Positions 12,243-23,399 of a stretch of 64,000 bases of DNA are shown here, piece after piece. The notes beneath the pieces were generated by a model. That model was not told the origin of the DNA. It ran no database searches and saw only the letters and a list, made by a program, of their open reading frames with translations. The DNA comes from Gentiana macrophylla (Eukaryota > Streptophyta > Magnoliopsida > Gentianales > Gentianaceae). The position numbers and the translations under genes are program-made. Location: positions 116,607 to 180,606 of the forward strand of contig JAOBSW010000755.1 in assembly GCA_026214975.1 (NCBI GenBank), in the 5' to 3' direction. The stretch's first letter is position 1, and the number at the start of each line of letters is the position of its first letter.

Positions 12243-12648
12243 GAGTGACCACAGTGGTGCACCCTATTTCACTCTCAATTTATCTTATTTTTCGTTCCAG
12301 ATTCATCTTTTCCACACCCTATAAAACAACATACTCCAATAACACTCCCAATACATTTCCTCAAATTTAATTTTATATCACATCTCAACTAACTAATTTA
12401 ACTACCAACTTAATTTTCTTTTAATGTCTCTTGCATGTGTATTAATCTGCAGCTTTGAAGAAAGAAAAAAATGCAATTACCCTAAATGTGAGTACTATTC
12501 ATGCTAAATGGTTCCTCTAAATTAGGGAATCATGTAGTTTTCTATAAGGAAAGGGAATTGGATTGGAGTGTCATTGTGGGCTTTGGGAGTGGATCAAGCC
12601 TCTTTATCACATTTAGGGAGAGGATAAATACTCCCATTGTGGATAGTC
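12243..12648. mobile_element. MITE, Tourist/PIF-Harbinger-like
   Basis: A 406-bp non-coding element with imperfect terminal inverted repeats (GAGTGACCACAGTGG and, from the other end, GACTATCCACAATGG; 11 of 15 match) and a 3-bp TAA direct repeat at both borders (12240-12242, 12649-12651). Size, TAA target and lack of ORF fit a PIF/Harbinger-derived MITE; superfamily is inferred. Confidence 0.6.
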
Positions 12649-12651
12649 TAA

Positions 12652-13291
12652 GACGGTTTTGTCGGATGAGGCTATTTTAGTTCAAAGATTTTTTTTTTCA
12701 TCCCGAAAACATACATGCAATATACTACTTCAACATCGCGGTTCTAATTTATTTGATACCCACAAAACATACCTACCAAATAATATATCAGTAAATTGAA
12801 AGGAAACAAAACACATGCTGTTAGCCTCTATTTCTACTGAAGATTGATATTTGAAGATTGGAATTTGGAAGGGAAGATGGTGAATGCCAATTCTTTTTTC
12901 ATGAATGTTTGTATTCTGAGTGTCTGTATAGATAATTGTTGTCGTAACAAAACGGGGTTTGACCGGATAGGAATATATTTGTGATTCACCTTGAGGAATA
13001 GGTTCGACCGGATGGGAATAGCTTTGACCTCATAGGAATGGGGCGAGGTCAAGGAAGTGATATTCTTTTCATTAGGTAAATTAAATGTGGGCTGCCAGCA
13101 ATTCAGAGTTACGTTCTTTTTGCATGCTTTGAATAATAAGAATTAGAAATTATTCCGGCGGCTATAATTTATGTTGCTGATGGCCGGGCTGCAGAGCCTG
13201 CGGTAATAAAAAAAAACATATTTTAATTTTTTCCACATTAATTATTTTAATAAGTTGAATCATATAATATTGTCGATGAAGCAAATCATTA
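12652..13291. other. Upstream intergenic region of the cysteine-rich gene
   Basis: No coding signal and no element borders that I can support. It should contain the distal promoter of the gene starting at 13377. Confidence 0.4.
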
Positions 13292-13300
13292 CTATAAATA
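13292..13300 (+). promoter_or_regulatory. TATA box of the cysteine-rich gene
   Basis: CTATAAATA lies 77 bp upstream of the ATG, which would leave a leader of roughly 50 nt. Position and match to the plant TATA consensus support it; the transcription start itself is not visible. Confidence 0.55.
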
Positions 13301-13376
13301 ATCATGATAAGTAGGATAATCAATACAAACCATATTTATATTTAAGAAGAAAAAAGGAGTTCGTTTCGACTTCTTA

Positions 13377-14064
13377 ATGGGAATGGCAAAGTTGGGTTGC
13401 TTCATCTTCATCATCCTTGCTCTAATTATGACTGGCAAGTTTTCCTTTCTTTTTTGTTTTGTTTTTTGTTGTTGTGTGTCGGGGTGTGTGTGTGTGTATA
13501 TACATATATATATATATGGCCTTTATGTGCTTCACATTGATTCTACCGATTAACCACTCTAGCTACCTGTGCACTACGGTATAATCGTTTTGGTGAAAGT
13601 TTGTTTTGGAACCAAAAACCGACTTCTCGTAGTTGCATTGTAAGAGTTGACTTTGAGAAAGTCGGTTTTTGGATCCTGAACCTACTAGGTTTTTTACTAC
13701 ACATTTTAATTTTCTTTTGTATATGTACTCATTTAGCTATATGTTTGTTGTAGTTGTTGTTGCCTCACGTCCGGAACCTAGAAAATCGCTGGGGAGCAAA
13801 GTTGAGCTACCACCAATAAGAAAGGCTAAGGCTAAAGTGTCTTGTCCCCCTGATGAATGCGACTTTATGGTGGAAGATAGCTGTAAAAATCCACAGGATT
13901 GCATATGTTCACTTGTTGAAGATGATGTTAATAAATACAAATGCAGGGAAAAGCAATGCTTTGATGATCCATGTACACAGGAAGATGATATTTGTGATAA
14001 AGAGAAATGCTATTGCCCTGAAGGAGATTACAATTGTGCTGATAAAGAGAATAAGGAGAATTGA
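13377..14064 (+). CDS. Secreted 12-cysteine protein with two knottin-like modules (two exons)
   Basis: Unrecognised host gene. Exon 1 (13377-13438) encodes a signal-peptide start: MGMAKLGC followed by a hydrophobic run FIFIILALIM. A 298-bp intron (13439-13736) is inferred from GT..TTTAG and a phase that joins to the open frame; an alternative (donor at 13456, acceptor at 13753) is also in phase. Exon 2 runs to TGA at 14062-14064, giving about 129 residues. After a basic linker (about 30 residues, RPEPRKS...RKAKAK) come 12 Cys spaced C-x4-C-x7-C-x5-C-x-C-x11-C, then x4, then C-x4-C-x6-C-x4-C-x-C-x6-C. The two six-Cys blocks have the same order and nearly the same spacing and fit the cystine-knot pattern. 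The mature part is strongly acidic. Likely extracellular, disulfide-rich; defence peptide or inhibitor is only a guess. TATA and AATAAA flank it. No homologous gene lies nearby. Confidence 0.7.
13482..13517. repeat. (GT)n(TA)n microsatellite in the intron
   Basis: Compound GT then TA simple repeat inside the predicted intron of the cysteine-rich gene; a natural length-variable marker. Confidence 0.85.
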
Positions 14065-14255
14065 GACTTTCTTGTTCTACCTAACTGTCTTTTTAATCCC
14101 ATGAGAAGACAAGTTTTTTTTTTCCCTTTTCTTTTTCTTGAAGCCCTCGGTATTCGAGACCAGTTATTAATCGTACCTGGACTAGCTAGCCAAGAGCACT
14201 TATAGTATATTGAGAAACTTTTTTCTCCTTTTATGTTTGTGCTGTCTTATTTTGA

Positions 14256-14261
14256 AATAAA
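14256..14261 (+). terminator. Poly(A) signal of the cysteine-rich gene
   Basis: AATAAA about 190 bp after the stop codon, preceded by T-rich stretches. Fits a plant near-upstream element; the cleavage site is not determinable. Confidence 0.5.
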
Positions 14262-15684
14262 TAATTCATGGGATGTTGTTGAATTTGTTTTTTTTTTTTC
14301 TTTTCTTCTTTCTTTTTAATAGGTTAATTATCCAAATTCAAAACAACAAAAAGTCAGCTAAAATTATCATAAGAAAGGTTCTACAGGAATTGAAGGAGAA
14401 GTAGCAAAATGGGTAAAGATCCAATTTTAACATAGTACTTTGGTCAATAAAGTATGATTTTTAACTTAAAAAGAAACCTATCCCGACAATGTCTTTGATA
14501 TACTTTCCTTTTCGCTCTTGATTTTTTCGTGAGGGAAGAGGCTAAAATACAATTTTTAATAATAAATAAATATCATACTGCTTTTTTTAGCTGTAAAAAG
14601 GATAATAAAATTTTAGATGGACAAAAATGCCCTTACTTATACAAGATACGCATTTCAGGCCGTTCCCTCTCATTTAGTTTCTTCCCTCCTTTCTTTCTTT
14701 CTTTTTTTAACAGCACATCAGGTCCGTTTTTTTTAAACAACCGTAACTTTAGATTTATAACTCTGATCATCAAAATATTTTCACCAAAATTCATATATTT
14801 TTCAGCTCTTTATTTTGATATCTCATACGATACCATTCCAACGTAAATTTTAAAAGCCAAAAAAACATTTGCATTAATTGAAGCATTTTTCTTATAAACG
14901 ACCGTAACTTTTGATATAGAACACCGATCATCAAAATTCTTTCACCAAAGTTTATATTTTTTTCTCTTCATTTTGAGATCTCATACAATGCCCTTTCGAC
15001 GTTGTTTTTGAAAGCCGAATATAATCGCAGCGTGTACACTAACACAGTAACAATATCACTATATCAGTATCAGAGTATAAGTATCAGTAACATATGTAGT
15101 TCAAGGTTCAATAGCATCACGTCAATCTAAATCATTTAAATATAATAATAGTAGTTTCCATAATGCAAAAATATGGTTATAATGAACTCGATCAAGAATA
15201 CAAAGACGTGAATATAACATAGTATCGAATACAAGACGTCGAGCAAAGTGAATAAAGAATAAAGAACACCCCCCAAAACTAGTGGATTAGAAAGCTTAAT
15301 GATATGAACCAAGTGAACAACACACTTAAGGCATTACTCCATTTAGGTACATCATCCGAAGTCCGACTCAAGAACAACCTCAAAATAGCTCAATATATGG
15401 CTCATATAAGGCCCATTTAAGCTCAATTCAAGAGACTACTTCAAGGCACACATTTATCACAAATTCAGCCAAGTATCTCAATATATATCATTAAAACCAT
15501 CCGTATAAACTCACAATTCAGCTCAATAACAAACCATCTTAGTTCATCAATTTTCAGCCCGGCTTGATTCATTTATCAATCATATAAGCGTGCTTGAATC
15601 ATAACAAGAAATCAAAGATAGATTAAGAGTGAGTCCTTAGCTTTAGAAGATGATATCTGGTTCATTTAATAGCATTGAGCTCAT
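14262..15684. other. Non-coding spacer, probably old LTR-derived sequence
   Basis: No supported ORF. It includes a diverged tandem duplication (separate entry). The ORF-free, AT-rich remainder (15021-15684) has no border or primer site that I can identify. Confidence 0.4.
14728..15020. repeat. Diverged tandem duplication, unit about 155 bp
   Basis: Two adjacent copies (about 14728-14870 and 14888-15020) share ordered strings such as ACCGTAACTTT, GATCATCAAAAT, TTTCACCAAA, GATATCTCATAC/GAGATCTCATAC and AAAGCC. Similar stretches are common in the U3 of plant LTRs, so an old LTR fragment is likely. Confidence 0.6.
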
Positions 15685-17278
15685 TGATAGCAAAATACTT
15701 AACCGCTAACTTTAACCGACAGAGTATCGGGTCAACGGTAGTATAGTGGTCACAAGGTCGAATCCACAGGGAGTAACAGTGAAGTACCAAAGTCGACGTA
15801 GAACTTGGTTCAGGTCAATAGATAGTGGAGAGATTAACAACTAATGCAGAAATAACGATTACACTACTGGTTTTACTTATATGATTAAAAAGCATAGCCG
15901 AACTACGATCCAGCTGGTTACTTTTACCCCACAGGAAAGACTTGACAAGGAGCGTGTCTTAACCGACCTACCTATCCAATTCAGTTTATATGACATCCAT
16001 GGGTGCCAACTCCTAATTATGGTGTTAAAGTCTGAACAACTCTCGCTTAACACCCTACGCCAGGCTAATTAACCCTCCCTTTAGTAAGCCAACTAACCTG
16101 ACATGGTTTACCAAAATCTCGAGCCGCTCGGAAAACCGATGAAATCCTCACATAGGGCATATTCCTAACAACTAGCTAGGTTGTCAATCTAACAACTAGG
16201 CTGTGTCTATGCGATGATCCTAAAACCCATTATCCCACATCTCACCGCAAAATACATCTATAAGTTCGATGTGTGTGTGACAGTGAACTAGGTTGTCAAT
16301 CTAATACAAATCCATAATCTTTATTAGAACAAGTTTTAGAACGTGGATTAATCATACAAACTTTTAATTAAGCGCTACACTACTCCCGTCTAATCCCCTT
16401 TAGGGCATTTCAACCGCTTTTACATAATTCGGCTACACAACTATTTAGCTACTCATGATGGGATTGAAAAATGAAAATAATGAAAGCAATAATCAAAAAC
16501 ATAATCAAATAATTGAAAGACAAAGAAATAATTACCATAAAAGATGAAACCTTGATTGTATGAAAATCTCCTTCAAAAGATGAAATCTTGGATCACGAAT
16601 CGAAAATCTAAGCTATGAAAGTTGTATAGAGTTTCTAGGAATTAAATCTATGATCTGAAATTTGAAACAACGTTTAAACTAATGGAAATCGCCATAAAAT
16701 CGCCCCTAAGAACCCCTGAAAGGCCAACTCCTTGTATGAAAATTTGCTCCGTAAACGCTCGTTTGGATTGGCCAAACGCTAATTTGACCTAAGCTTTAGT
16801 ATTTTCATCATAACTTCACTTTTAGGGCTCCAAATGAGATGATTCAAAATTCGTTGGAAAGCTCCTGAAATATTCTACAACTTTCATCAAGACAACTCTT
16901 CCTGAAAGTGTCTACAATTGTGACCAAAATGCCCCTGAAGTGACTGGTTCAGATTTCATCAATGATTCTTCACTCTTTTCTCCTCCTTGGCCCCAAATCT
17001 CATTCTTTCTCGAGACTCTCTTCCTTGTTCTCGACCTTATACATCAATCTAAGCCTGAAAACAAAGACACGAACACCAAGACATATTATACATTGACAGA
17101 AACATAACGAAATCCACATAAAACACGAGTTTTTAGGACAAAAACGTCCTTAGTCTCGAAACATGCATATAAGTGAATATCGTTCATATACTACCCATAA
17201 TTGCCCAAAATAACCATGAGTAACTCGTATACGGAGGTAATCTCATATAAGAAATACACTTCAATTTGACTCCCATCA
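15685..17278 (-). repeat. 3' LTR of element 0
   Basis: 1594 bp, starting TGATGGGAGTC (at 17278) and ending ..CTATCA (at 15685). Preceded in sense by a polypurine tract. The first 725 bp from the left repeat at 22674-23399. A faint palindromic pair AAACGCTCGTTTGG..CCAAACGC at about 16752-16780 recalls the arrays in element 1. Confidence 0.85.
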
Positions 17279-17282
17279 ACTA

Positions 17283-17316
17283 CCCCCCACTTAGCTTTTG
17301 CTCGCCCTCGAGCAAA
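17283..17316 (-). promoter_or_regulatory. Polypurine tract + hairpin (element 0, LTR-proximal)
   Basis: Minus strand: arms TTTGCTCG/CGAGCAAA (17297-17304, 17309-17316), loop AGGG, then AGTGGGGGG next to the LTR start. Plus-strand priming site. Confidence 0.65.
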
Positions 17317-17968
17317 CAAAGCGACTCTAAAATGTAACATAGAGTCAACATTGTAGTCATACATGGGATCATCATATGCAAAGGGCAAGTGAAAACAACC
17401 AGGAAAATGCAATTGAGTCTAATCCTACCTTATTACAAAAACGGAATGTGAGTGTGTGCATAGCTTCTCATTCATTCATCACAGTTAACCGGTTCAGATT
17501 ATAGATGCATGACTATTGTTGTTACACCATAGGCTTATACTTCATAAACATCTCCACTAATCGAGGTCAAATCAAGGCTGACTAAGGTCTAGCAGGACTT
17601 GCACGGTTGTAACGTTAACCTAGGGACGGGGCTAAACGAAAGGATAAAAGGAATATCAAAAGAGAAAAACGAGTGAGCTTAATCAACACTTCTTGCATTT
17701 AGCTCATACCACACCTTCTTAGCTTGGCTCAAGCAAGCATTCTCTTTCTTTACTCTCAAATTCCAACATACTTTAATGAAAACTCGTCCAGCAACGCCAT
17801 TTTGGAAGAATTAATACATGGCCTTCATCAAACATTCTTTGACTCAACTTTTTCCAAACACTTAATTCGTTCCATTTTTTTGACTGATTTTGATTTTGAT
17901 TTTTTTTCTTTTTCTTTTTTTCCATAAACCAAACACCAACACTTTTTGCTACCCATTCTCATTCGTAG

Positions 17969-20022
17969 TACAAGAAATTCACTAACACCACACTTTGATA
18001 CACATCTTCACCTCCCCACACTTGTGCTAGCAAGTGTGCCCAAAAATAAGATTAAAACTCACTCGTAGGGTGCCAAAGAAATGTAGACCACAAATAAAGG
18101 CTAAGGGTCGGTAACTATAGGCTAATCAACGAATGGCTACGTTCGGGTGGGGGTCTAACCACCCTACGCTATTTAAATCTCAACACAAGTCCAAGAAATT
18201 ACTAGAAATCAAGTTGGAAGAACTTCTAGGACGTCGGATTACCACGGTAACAAATATATGACTTTTACAACGACCTTTCAATTTACTATGAATTTTTACT
18301 TATGTTGACGAATAATCAAAAGTGATTAACAATATTCTTTCAAACTACTATTAATCGTGCCTAAATTAATATTAAATCCGATTTCTCGCTCATTAAATTA
18401 ATTTATATAGACCCATTAGAACATCATTATTCATATTGCCACAAGAAATTTCAATTAACTTTCGCTCTCATGAATTTTATTGATTTGAAATTAGGGTTCT
18501 AACCTATCAATTAAATTTCACCTTTCAGTCCATCACCTAATTGATAATAACTTCTTCATATAAACCTACGTAAATTCATCTTTCGATCCATCAATTCATA
18601 AATTCATATGAAATAGCACACCAAAATCAATACAAAAGCATATCAATTCATTATAAAAGGGAAGATCGAATCTTCAACTCATATATCTATTTACCGGGCT
18701 CTCCTAATCCTAGAAATTAAATCTACTCACGCATAATTAAAGAGATCACAAAAAGTATGGATTTAGGCATTGTGAAACGTAAAAATAAAATAAAAGGAAG
18801 AAAATTAAGAGAAAGGAAATAGAATTGTCTCACAAATATCATAAAACCAAGAAATTCATGATCCGTTCTTCGTTCTCGAGCCCTAAGCAAAAATCTTGTT
18901 CTTCAAAAGTTCAGAGAAAATAGTCGATAAGATGGGAATAATGTTCCACTAGAAAACTTGATGTGTGATTTTCAATATATAATCACTAAATGCTACCGTA
19001 AGCGCACGGCTTATCGAGTAGTACTTAGGATGTCGATCCCACAGGAACTTGTAGTCAATCACCAAACAATTCCCGATTTTTATTAGCTAGACAAATCAGA
19101 ATTTTGGAGGTTTTTATCAAAAAATCCTAAAATTAAAGAAAACAGAGAAACTATAACTACGAGCCAAGAACTTCAAGATTTAGTTGAAGATCTAATTTAA
19201 AAGCATTTCTAGGATTTCGGAGTCACCACGGAATTTCTACGTGACTTACCAACAATATTTCCCACAAGATACGAATTTTACACTCATAAAGGCAATTATC
19301 AAATTTTATCACAAAAATATTCTTTCGAATTATTTTCGTGATTGTACCTAAACTCAAACCACACCCGGTTTCCCACGATAAAGAATGAATTTAGATCCCT
19401 TAAAGAACCATAATTTCATGCCATCTAGGTTTTTACCAAATTTTCATTCCAATAAAACCCTATAATTCTTGTTTCCTAAAGTATGGCACCCATGGATGTC
19501 ATTAAACTACATTGGATAGGTAGAGACACGTTCCCTGTTAAGTCCTTCCTTAGGGGTAAAAGTAGCTCGTAGGATCATAGTTCGACTATACCTTTTAATA
19601 CCTAGAAGTACACCATTAGTTTAATCTTTACCTTTGCATTAGTATAATATCTCCCCTCCATTATTTTGACCTGAACTAAGTTCTAAGTCGACTTTGGTAC
19701 TTAGACATTACTCCCTGTGGATTCGACCTTGTGACCACTAAACTACCGTTGATCCGATACTCTGTCGGTTAAAGTTAGCGGTTAAGTATTTTGCTATCAA
19801 GAATTTTGGCGCCGTTGCCGTCGCTCAAAAAATTCACCAACACCACACTTTGATACACATCTTCACCACCCCACACTTGTGCTAGCAAGTGTGCCCAAAA
19901 TAAGATTAAAACTCACTCGTAGGGTGCCAAAGAAATGTAGACCACAAATAAAGGCTAAGGGTTGGTAACTATAGGCTAATCAACGAATGGCTACGTTCGG
20001 GTTGGGGTCTAACCACCCTACA
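17969..20022. repeat. Mosaic insertion flanked by a 195-bp direct duplication
   Basis: About 195 bp of element 0's own 3' region is present twice (17969-18173 and 19828-20022), nearly identical. Between the copies are three LTR pieces: 18183-18956 and 18957-19470 (both like the LTR of element X, minus orientation) and 19480-19828, an element-0-type LTR end plus primer site (TGGCGCCGTTGCCG) in plus orientation. No standard TSD or complete element borders fit. Confidence 0.7.
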
Positions 20023-20472
20023 AAGGCTCAGAGGGGTTTCTGTGGAAATTATGTAAAGGGTTGGCTATTTGGCTCTAGTGGCGTCAAAGAAATGCCAGGA
20101 CCGTCATCCCTTAATCTACCAAGATTGACCTTTCTATTTCGCCTCGAAGTTAATCATATAAGTTCTAGGTAACAGAATAGACTATGACAACTATAAGCAT
20201 CACTAATTACCATAACTCATGATATTGAAGCTATTAAGTGCGTGTGTAGTCCATTTTTATAACAAGATCACAACTTAACTCGCATGCATTTACTCAATTG
20301 TAGAACACTTAACCTAAGGATATCATGATTCAACATATAACACAACATCAATCCATGAATTTTTTTAAACTAATTCACACGATATAGCAAAAACTAAGCC
20401 TACAAAACATTCAAGTATATGAAAACATGGCTTAAAAATTTATCAACAAAAACAGTGAAGCTAAGTCTCCTT

Positions 20473-20504
20473 CCCCCCACTTAAACGAAGCACTGTCCAC
20501 AGTG
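20473..20504 (-). promoter_or_regulatory. Polypurine tract + hairpin (element 0, internal)
   Basis: Minus strand: arms CACTG/CAGTG (20491-20495, 20500-20504), loop TGGA, then TTTAAGTGGGGGGAAG. Second copy of the module. Confidence 0.6.
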
Positions 20505-20766
20505 TGTGAGTGAGAAAGGGAAAAAAAATTAGCTGAACTGTCGGCAAAGCTCATCCAATGCAATGCAACAACCGCAAATGTATCTCCCAGGGTGCCTATG
20601 CTATTCTCTACAACGAAAGGCCGAAACCATATGTGTAGGTAACACAAACATGGAGATGTATATATAAAGAAAATATCGGCTATAGCATGCATGTCAAAAC
20701 AAGAATCGGGTGTAAAATATCCTCTCAGGGTCCCAATAAGATCTAAACAAATAAAGCAAAAAGGTA

Positions 20767-20810
20767 GGTTTCCTCCTACAAGCGCCTGTGTTTTACGTCG
20801 TTGGCTCGAC
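20767..20810 (-). promoter_or_regulatory. Conserved post-ORF motif GTCGAGCCAACGAC (element 0)
   Basis: Minus-strand motif containing a short GTCG-AGCCAA-CGAC stem-loop, then ACGTAAAACACAGGCGC and a purine-rich GGAGGAAACC. Related copies follow the pol end in element 1 and occur twice in element 2. It sits 194 bp after the end of the element 0 ORF. Function unknown. Confidence 0.55.
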
Positions 20811-21003
20811 CATATGGCACTTAAGTAGACTCAAATCACTTAAGACTCAAAACATCACTTTAACCATTTCTTTCAAACAAGTAACACCAAAAACCATCAA
20901 CCAAAATCTAAACTCAAGAAGACCAATAGCTTAAGAAAAGTGAACAATGCAAGAACCATCGAAATTGAATTGACTAGAAACGTACCGCTTTTGGTCCTCG
21001 ATG

Positions 21004-22479
21004 CTACATCCTCCCAGCCGGAGAATATTTTTTATCGGCCTGTTGATCCATCTTCTTCTGAAAATCACCACTCCATAGTCGTTTCCCCTTTTTCGCAATT
21101 CCATAAAGTTCATCCACCGGGGGGTACACAAACTGGACCGCATAAAATTCATCCACACAGAGTGGACGAGAATAGTAATCCGGGACCGACATATCAAATA
21201 TTCCCAACTCTCCCGGTGGCTCTACCAAATATGACCTATCAATCTCATCAGGTTTCCTCATACACTTCTTATGGAAATCTCCAATTGGGAGTGATAGAGA
21301 AATAGGCGATCCTATATCAATCTCTCGCTCCTCTAACTCTGTCTCATCAAAAAGTACGCTCAAATCTCTCACACACCCCTCCACGTCATTATTTTATGGT
21401 TCATCGGGAGGCTGTGTAATAGACAGAAGTTGCACCTCTGCTGTCCCCAAGTCCTGCAGCTCCTCTTCATCCCAGAGCGTTTCATTACCAAAGACTTCTT
21501 GTTCACTCATAACTATGGTTGGGTCCCCTGCGCACTCCACCACAGTATCAACTTTCATCTCTTCAATCGGGAGTGATGGAGAAATGGGCGATCCCAACTC
21601 AAGCTCTTGCTTCTCTGGGTCCGATAGCTCATCATGGTAACCCGAAACATCAACCTCACTCTCCACCTGAACCTCTTCACTATCGGCTTTCTCTGCCTCC
21701 TTTTCCATCGTGAGGTCTCTCTTAAGTGCAACTAACTCTCTTCTCATAGCTTCCAACTCAATTTGCCTTCTTGCTCTCTCTGCTGCCTTATTCACCTTAT
21801 ATGCACAAGCTTCTTTTTCATGCTCTATCTTTCGGTCATACACCTCATTATAGCAAATTGGATCCTCAATCTCACTCTCCGCCTGAACTCCTTCAATGAG
21901 CACCTCATCATCCTTAACCACCTCTATTGCATATGCATGTTCTTCCTGCTCAAACCCCATTATTTCAATCAACTGCACCGCCCTCTCTTGAAGATTTCTT
22001 ATGGCAGAGTCAGTACTTATCTTGAACTCTTTCATGTCCCGCAGTTGCTCATCCATGATCTTGTTCATTTTCTCTAGTAGCTCAATTTGACTGTCGGTGA
22101 AGCTCTCTTGTGGCATGGGAGCAAATTGATCATACTAACTATAATTCATCGGTGGTGGGTAGTAGGCTTCCTGCCAAGATGGATTCTGATGAAACGGCTG
22201 ATTCTTTGCAAAGTTCTCAACATACTGAGTGTGAGAACCATAATCATGATAAGCATAAGGGTTATGATAACCCTCATAATGTTGTGGCTCATTACTTGAA
22301 TAACCAATGTTCTGATTCAGGTATGCACTAGGGCACTGATAAGCCCAAGAACCCTGGTTATTCTGTTGTTGATACTGAGGCTGATGCACATATTGTTGTT
22401 GTTAATATTGTCCAGGTGCCTGTAGTTGGTAGGATAATTGTTGTTCAGATGAGTAGTATTGATTGGAAAATCCATCCAT
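21004..22479 (-). pseudogene. Single long ORF of element 0 (Gln/Tyr-rich, coiled coil, acidic)
   Basis: One reading frame of about 492 codons from ATG 22479 (MDGFSNQYY) to TGA/TAG at 21004, interrupted by three in-frame stops (22402, 22135, 21394) but no frameshift. Residues 1-110 are Gln/Tyr/Asn-rich. About 120-300 is a charged heptad-like segment (KMNKIMDEQLRDMKEF, RARRQIELEAMRRELVALK) likely to form a coiled coil, then acidic, then a C-terminal block YYSRPLCVDEFYAVQFVYPP followed by a basic tail. No capsid domain, zinc knuckle or enzyme motif. Being first after the primer site, it occupies the gag position. Inferred: Gag-like or trans-acting product of a non-autonomous element; I do not recognise the family. 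Confidence 0.6.
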
Positions 22480-22648
22480 TTAAGCTCAAACTGCAAGATC
22501 ACAAGAAACAACACAAACACAATCACCGTATCCCGTCACCACTACCCCATTAGTAGGTGATGTGACACTTCAATAGATAAAATAAAAATAAAATAAAAAA
22601 AAACGACCTAAGCCCAAGCTTTCAGCTTGCAAGATATTCACCATGTAC

Positions 22649-22666
22649 TCCCCGGAAACGGCGCCA
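22649..22666 (-). promoter_or_regulatory. Primer binding site, tRNA-Asp type (element 0)
   Basis: The minus strand reads TGGCGCCGTTTCCGGGGA, one base different from the other Athila primer sites here, 7 nt after the LTR end. Confidence 0.85.
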
Positions 22667-22673
22667 AAATTCT

Positions 22674-23399
22674 TGATAGAAAAATACTTAACCCCTAAGT
22701 TTAACCGATAGAGTATCGGGTCAACGGTAGTATAGTGGTCACAAGGTCGAATTCACACGGAGTAACAGTGAAGTACCAAAGTCGACGTAGAACTTGGTTC
22801 AGGTCAATAGATAGTGGAGAGATTAACAACTAATGCAGAAATAACGATTACACTACTGGTTTTACTTATATGATTAAAAAGCATAGCCGAACTACGATCC
22901 AGCTGGTTACTTTTTCCCCACAGGAAAGACTTGACAAGGAGCGTGTCTTAACCGACCTACCTATCCAATTCAGTTTATATGACATCCACGGGTGCCAACT
23001 CCTAATTCTAGTGTTAAGGTCTGAACAACTCTCGCTTAACACCCTACGCCAGGCTAATTAACCCTCTCTTTAGAAAGCCAACTAACCTAACATAGTTTAC
23101 CAAAATATCGAGCCGCTCGGAAAACCGATGATATCCTCACATAGAGCATAGTCCTAACAACTAGCTAGGTTGTCAATCTAACAACTAGGCTGTGTCTACG
23201 CGATGATCCTAAAACCCATTATCCCACATCTCACCGCAAAATATATCTATAAGTTCGATGTGTGTGTGACAGTGAACTAGGTTGTCAATCTAATTCAAAT
23301 CTATAATCTTTATTAGAACAAGTTTTAGAACGTGGATTAATCATACAAACATTTATTTAAGCTCTACACTACTCCCGTCTAATCCCCCTTTGGGCATTT
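22674..23399 (-). repeat. Partial 5' LTR of element 0, cut by element 1
   Basis: The 3' part of the LTR, collinear with 15685-16413. It stops after GGCATTT at the 3' LTR border of element 1. CATTT (23395-23399) is the left copy of the expected TSD; the right copy must lie outside the window. Confidence 0.85.

Larger units (their letters stand above)
15685..23399 (-). mobile_element. Element 0: pol-less Athila-like LTR retrotransposon (left part)
   Basis: Minus-strand order: partial 5' LTR (23399-22674, cut by element 1), tRNA-Asp-type primer site, one long broken ORF (22479-21004), GTCG..CGAC motif, hairpin + polypurine module, a complex insertion, a second hairpin + polypurine module, 3' LTR (17278-15685). 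There is no protease, RT, RNase H or integrase between the signals, so it is non-autonomous. Its LTR start (TGATGGGAGTCAA) and 3' region match element 1, which could be a helper-type relative. Its two LTR copies differ by only a few percent by eye over the shared 725 bp. Confidence 0.8.

Noticed and set aside
13669..14064. Unspliced version of the cysteine-rich ORF starting at 13669
   Set aside because: The start codon would be TTG and the N-terminus reads intron-like T-rich DNA. The upstream ATG with a signal peptide and an in-phase intron explains the gene better.
15881..16072. Duplicated 63-codon ORFs at 15881-16072 and 22870-23061
   Set aside because: They lie in the two LTR copies of element 0; their similarity comes from LTR identity, not coding.
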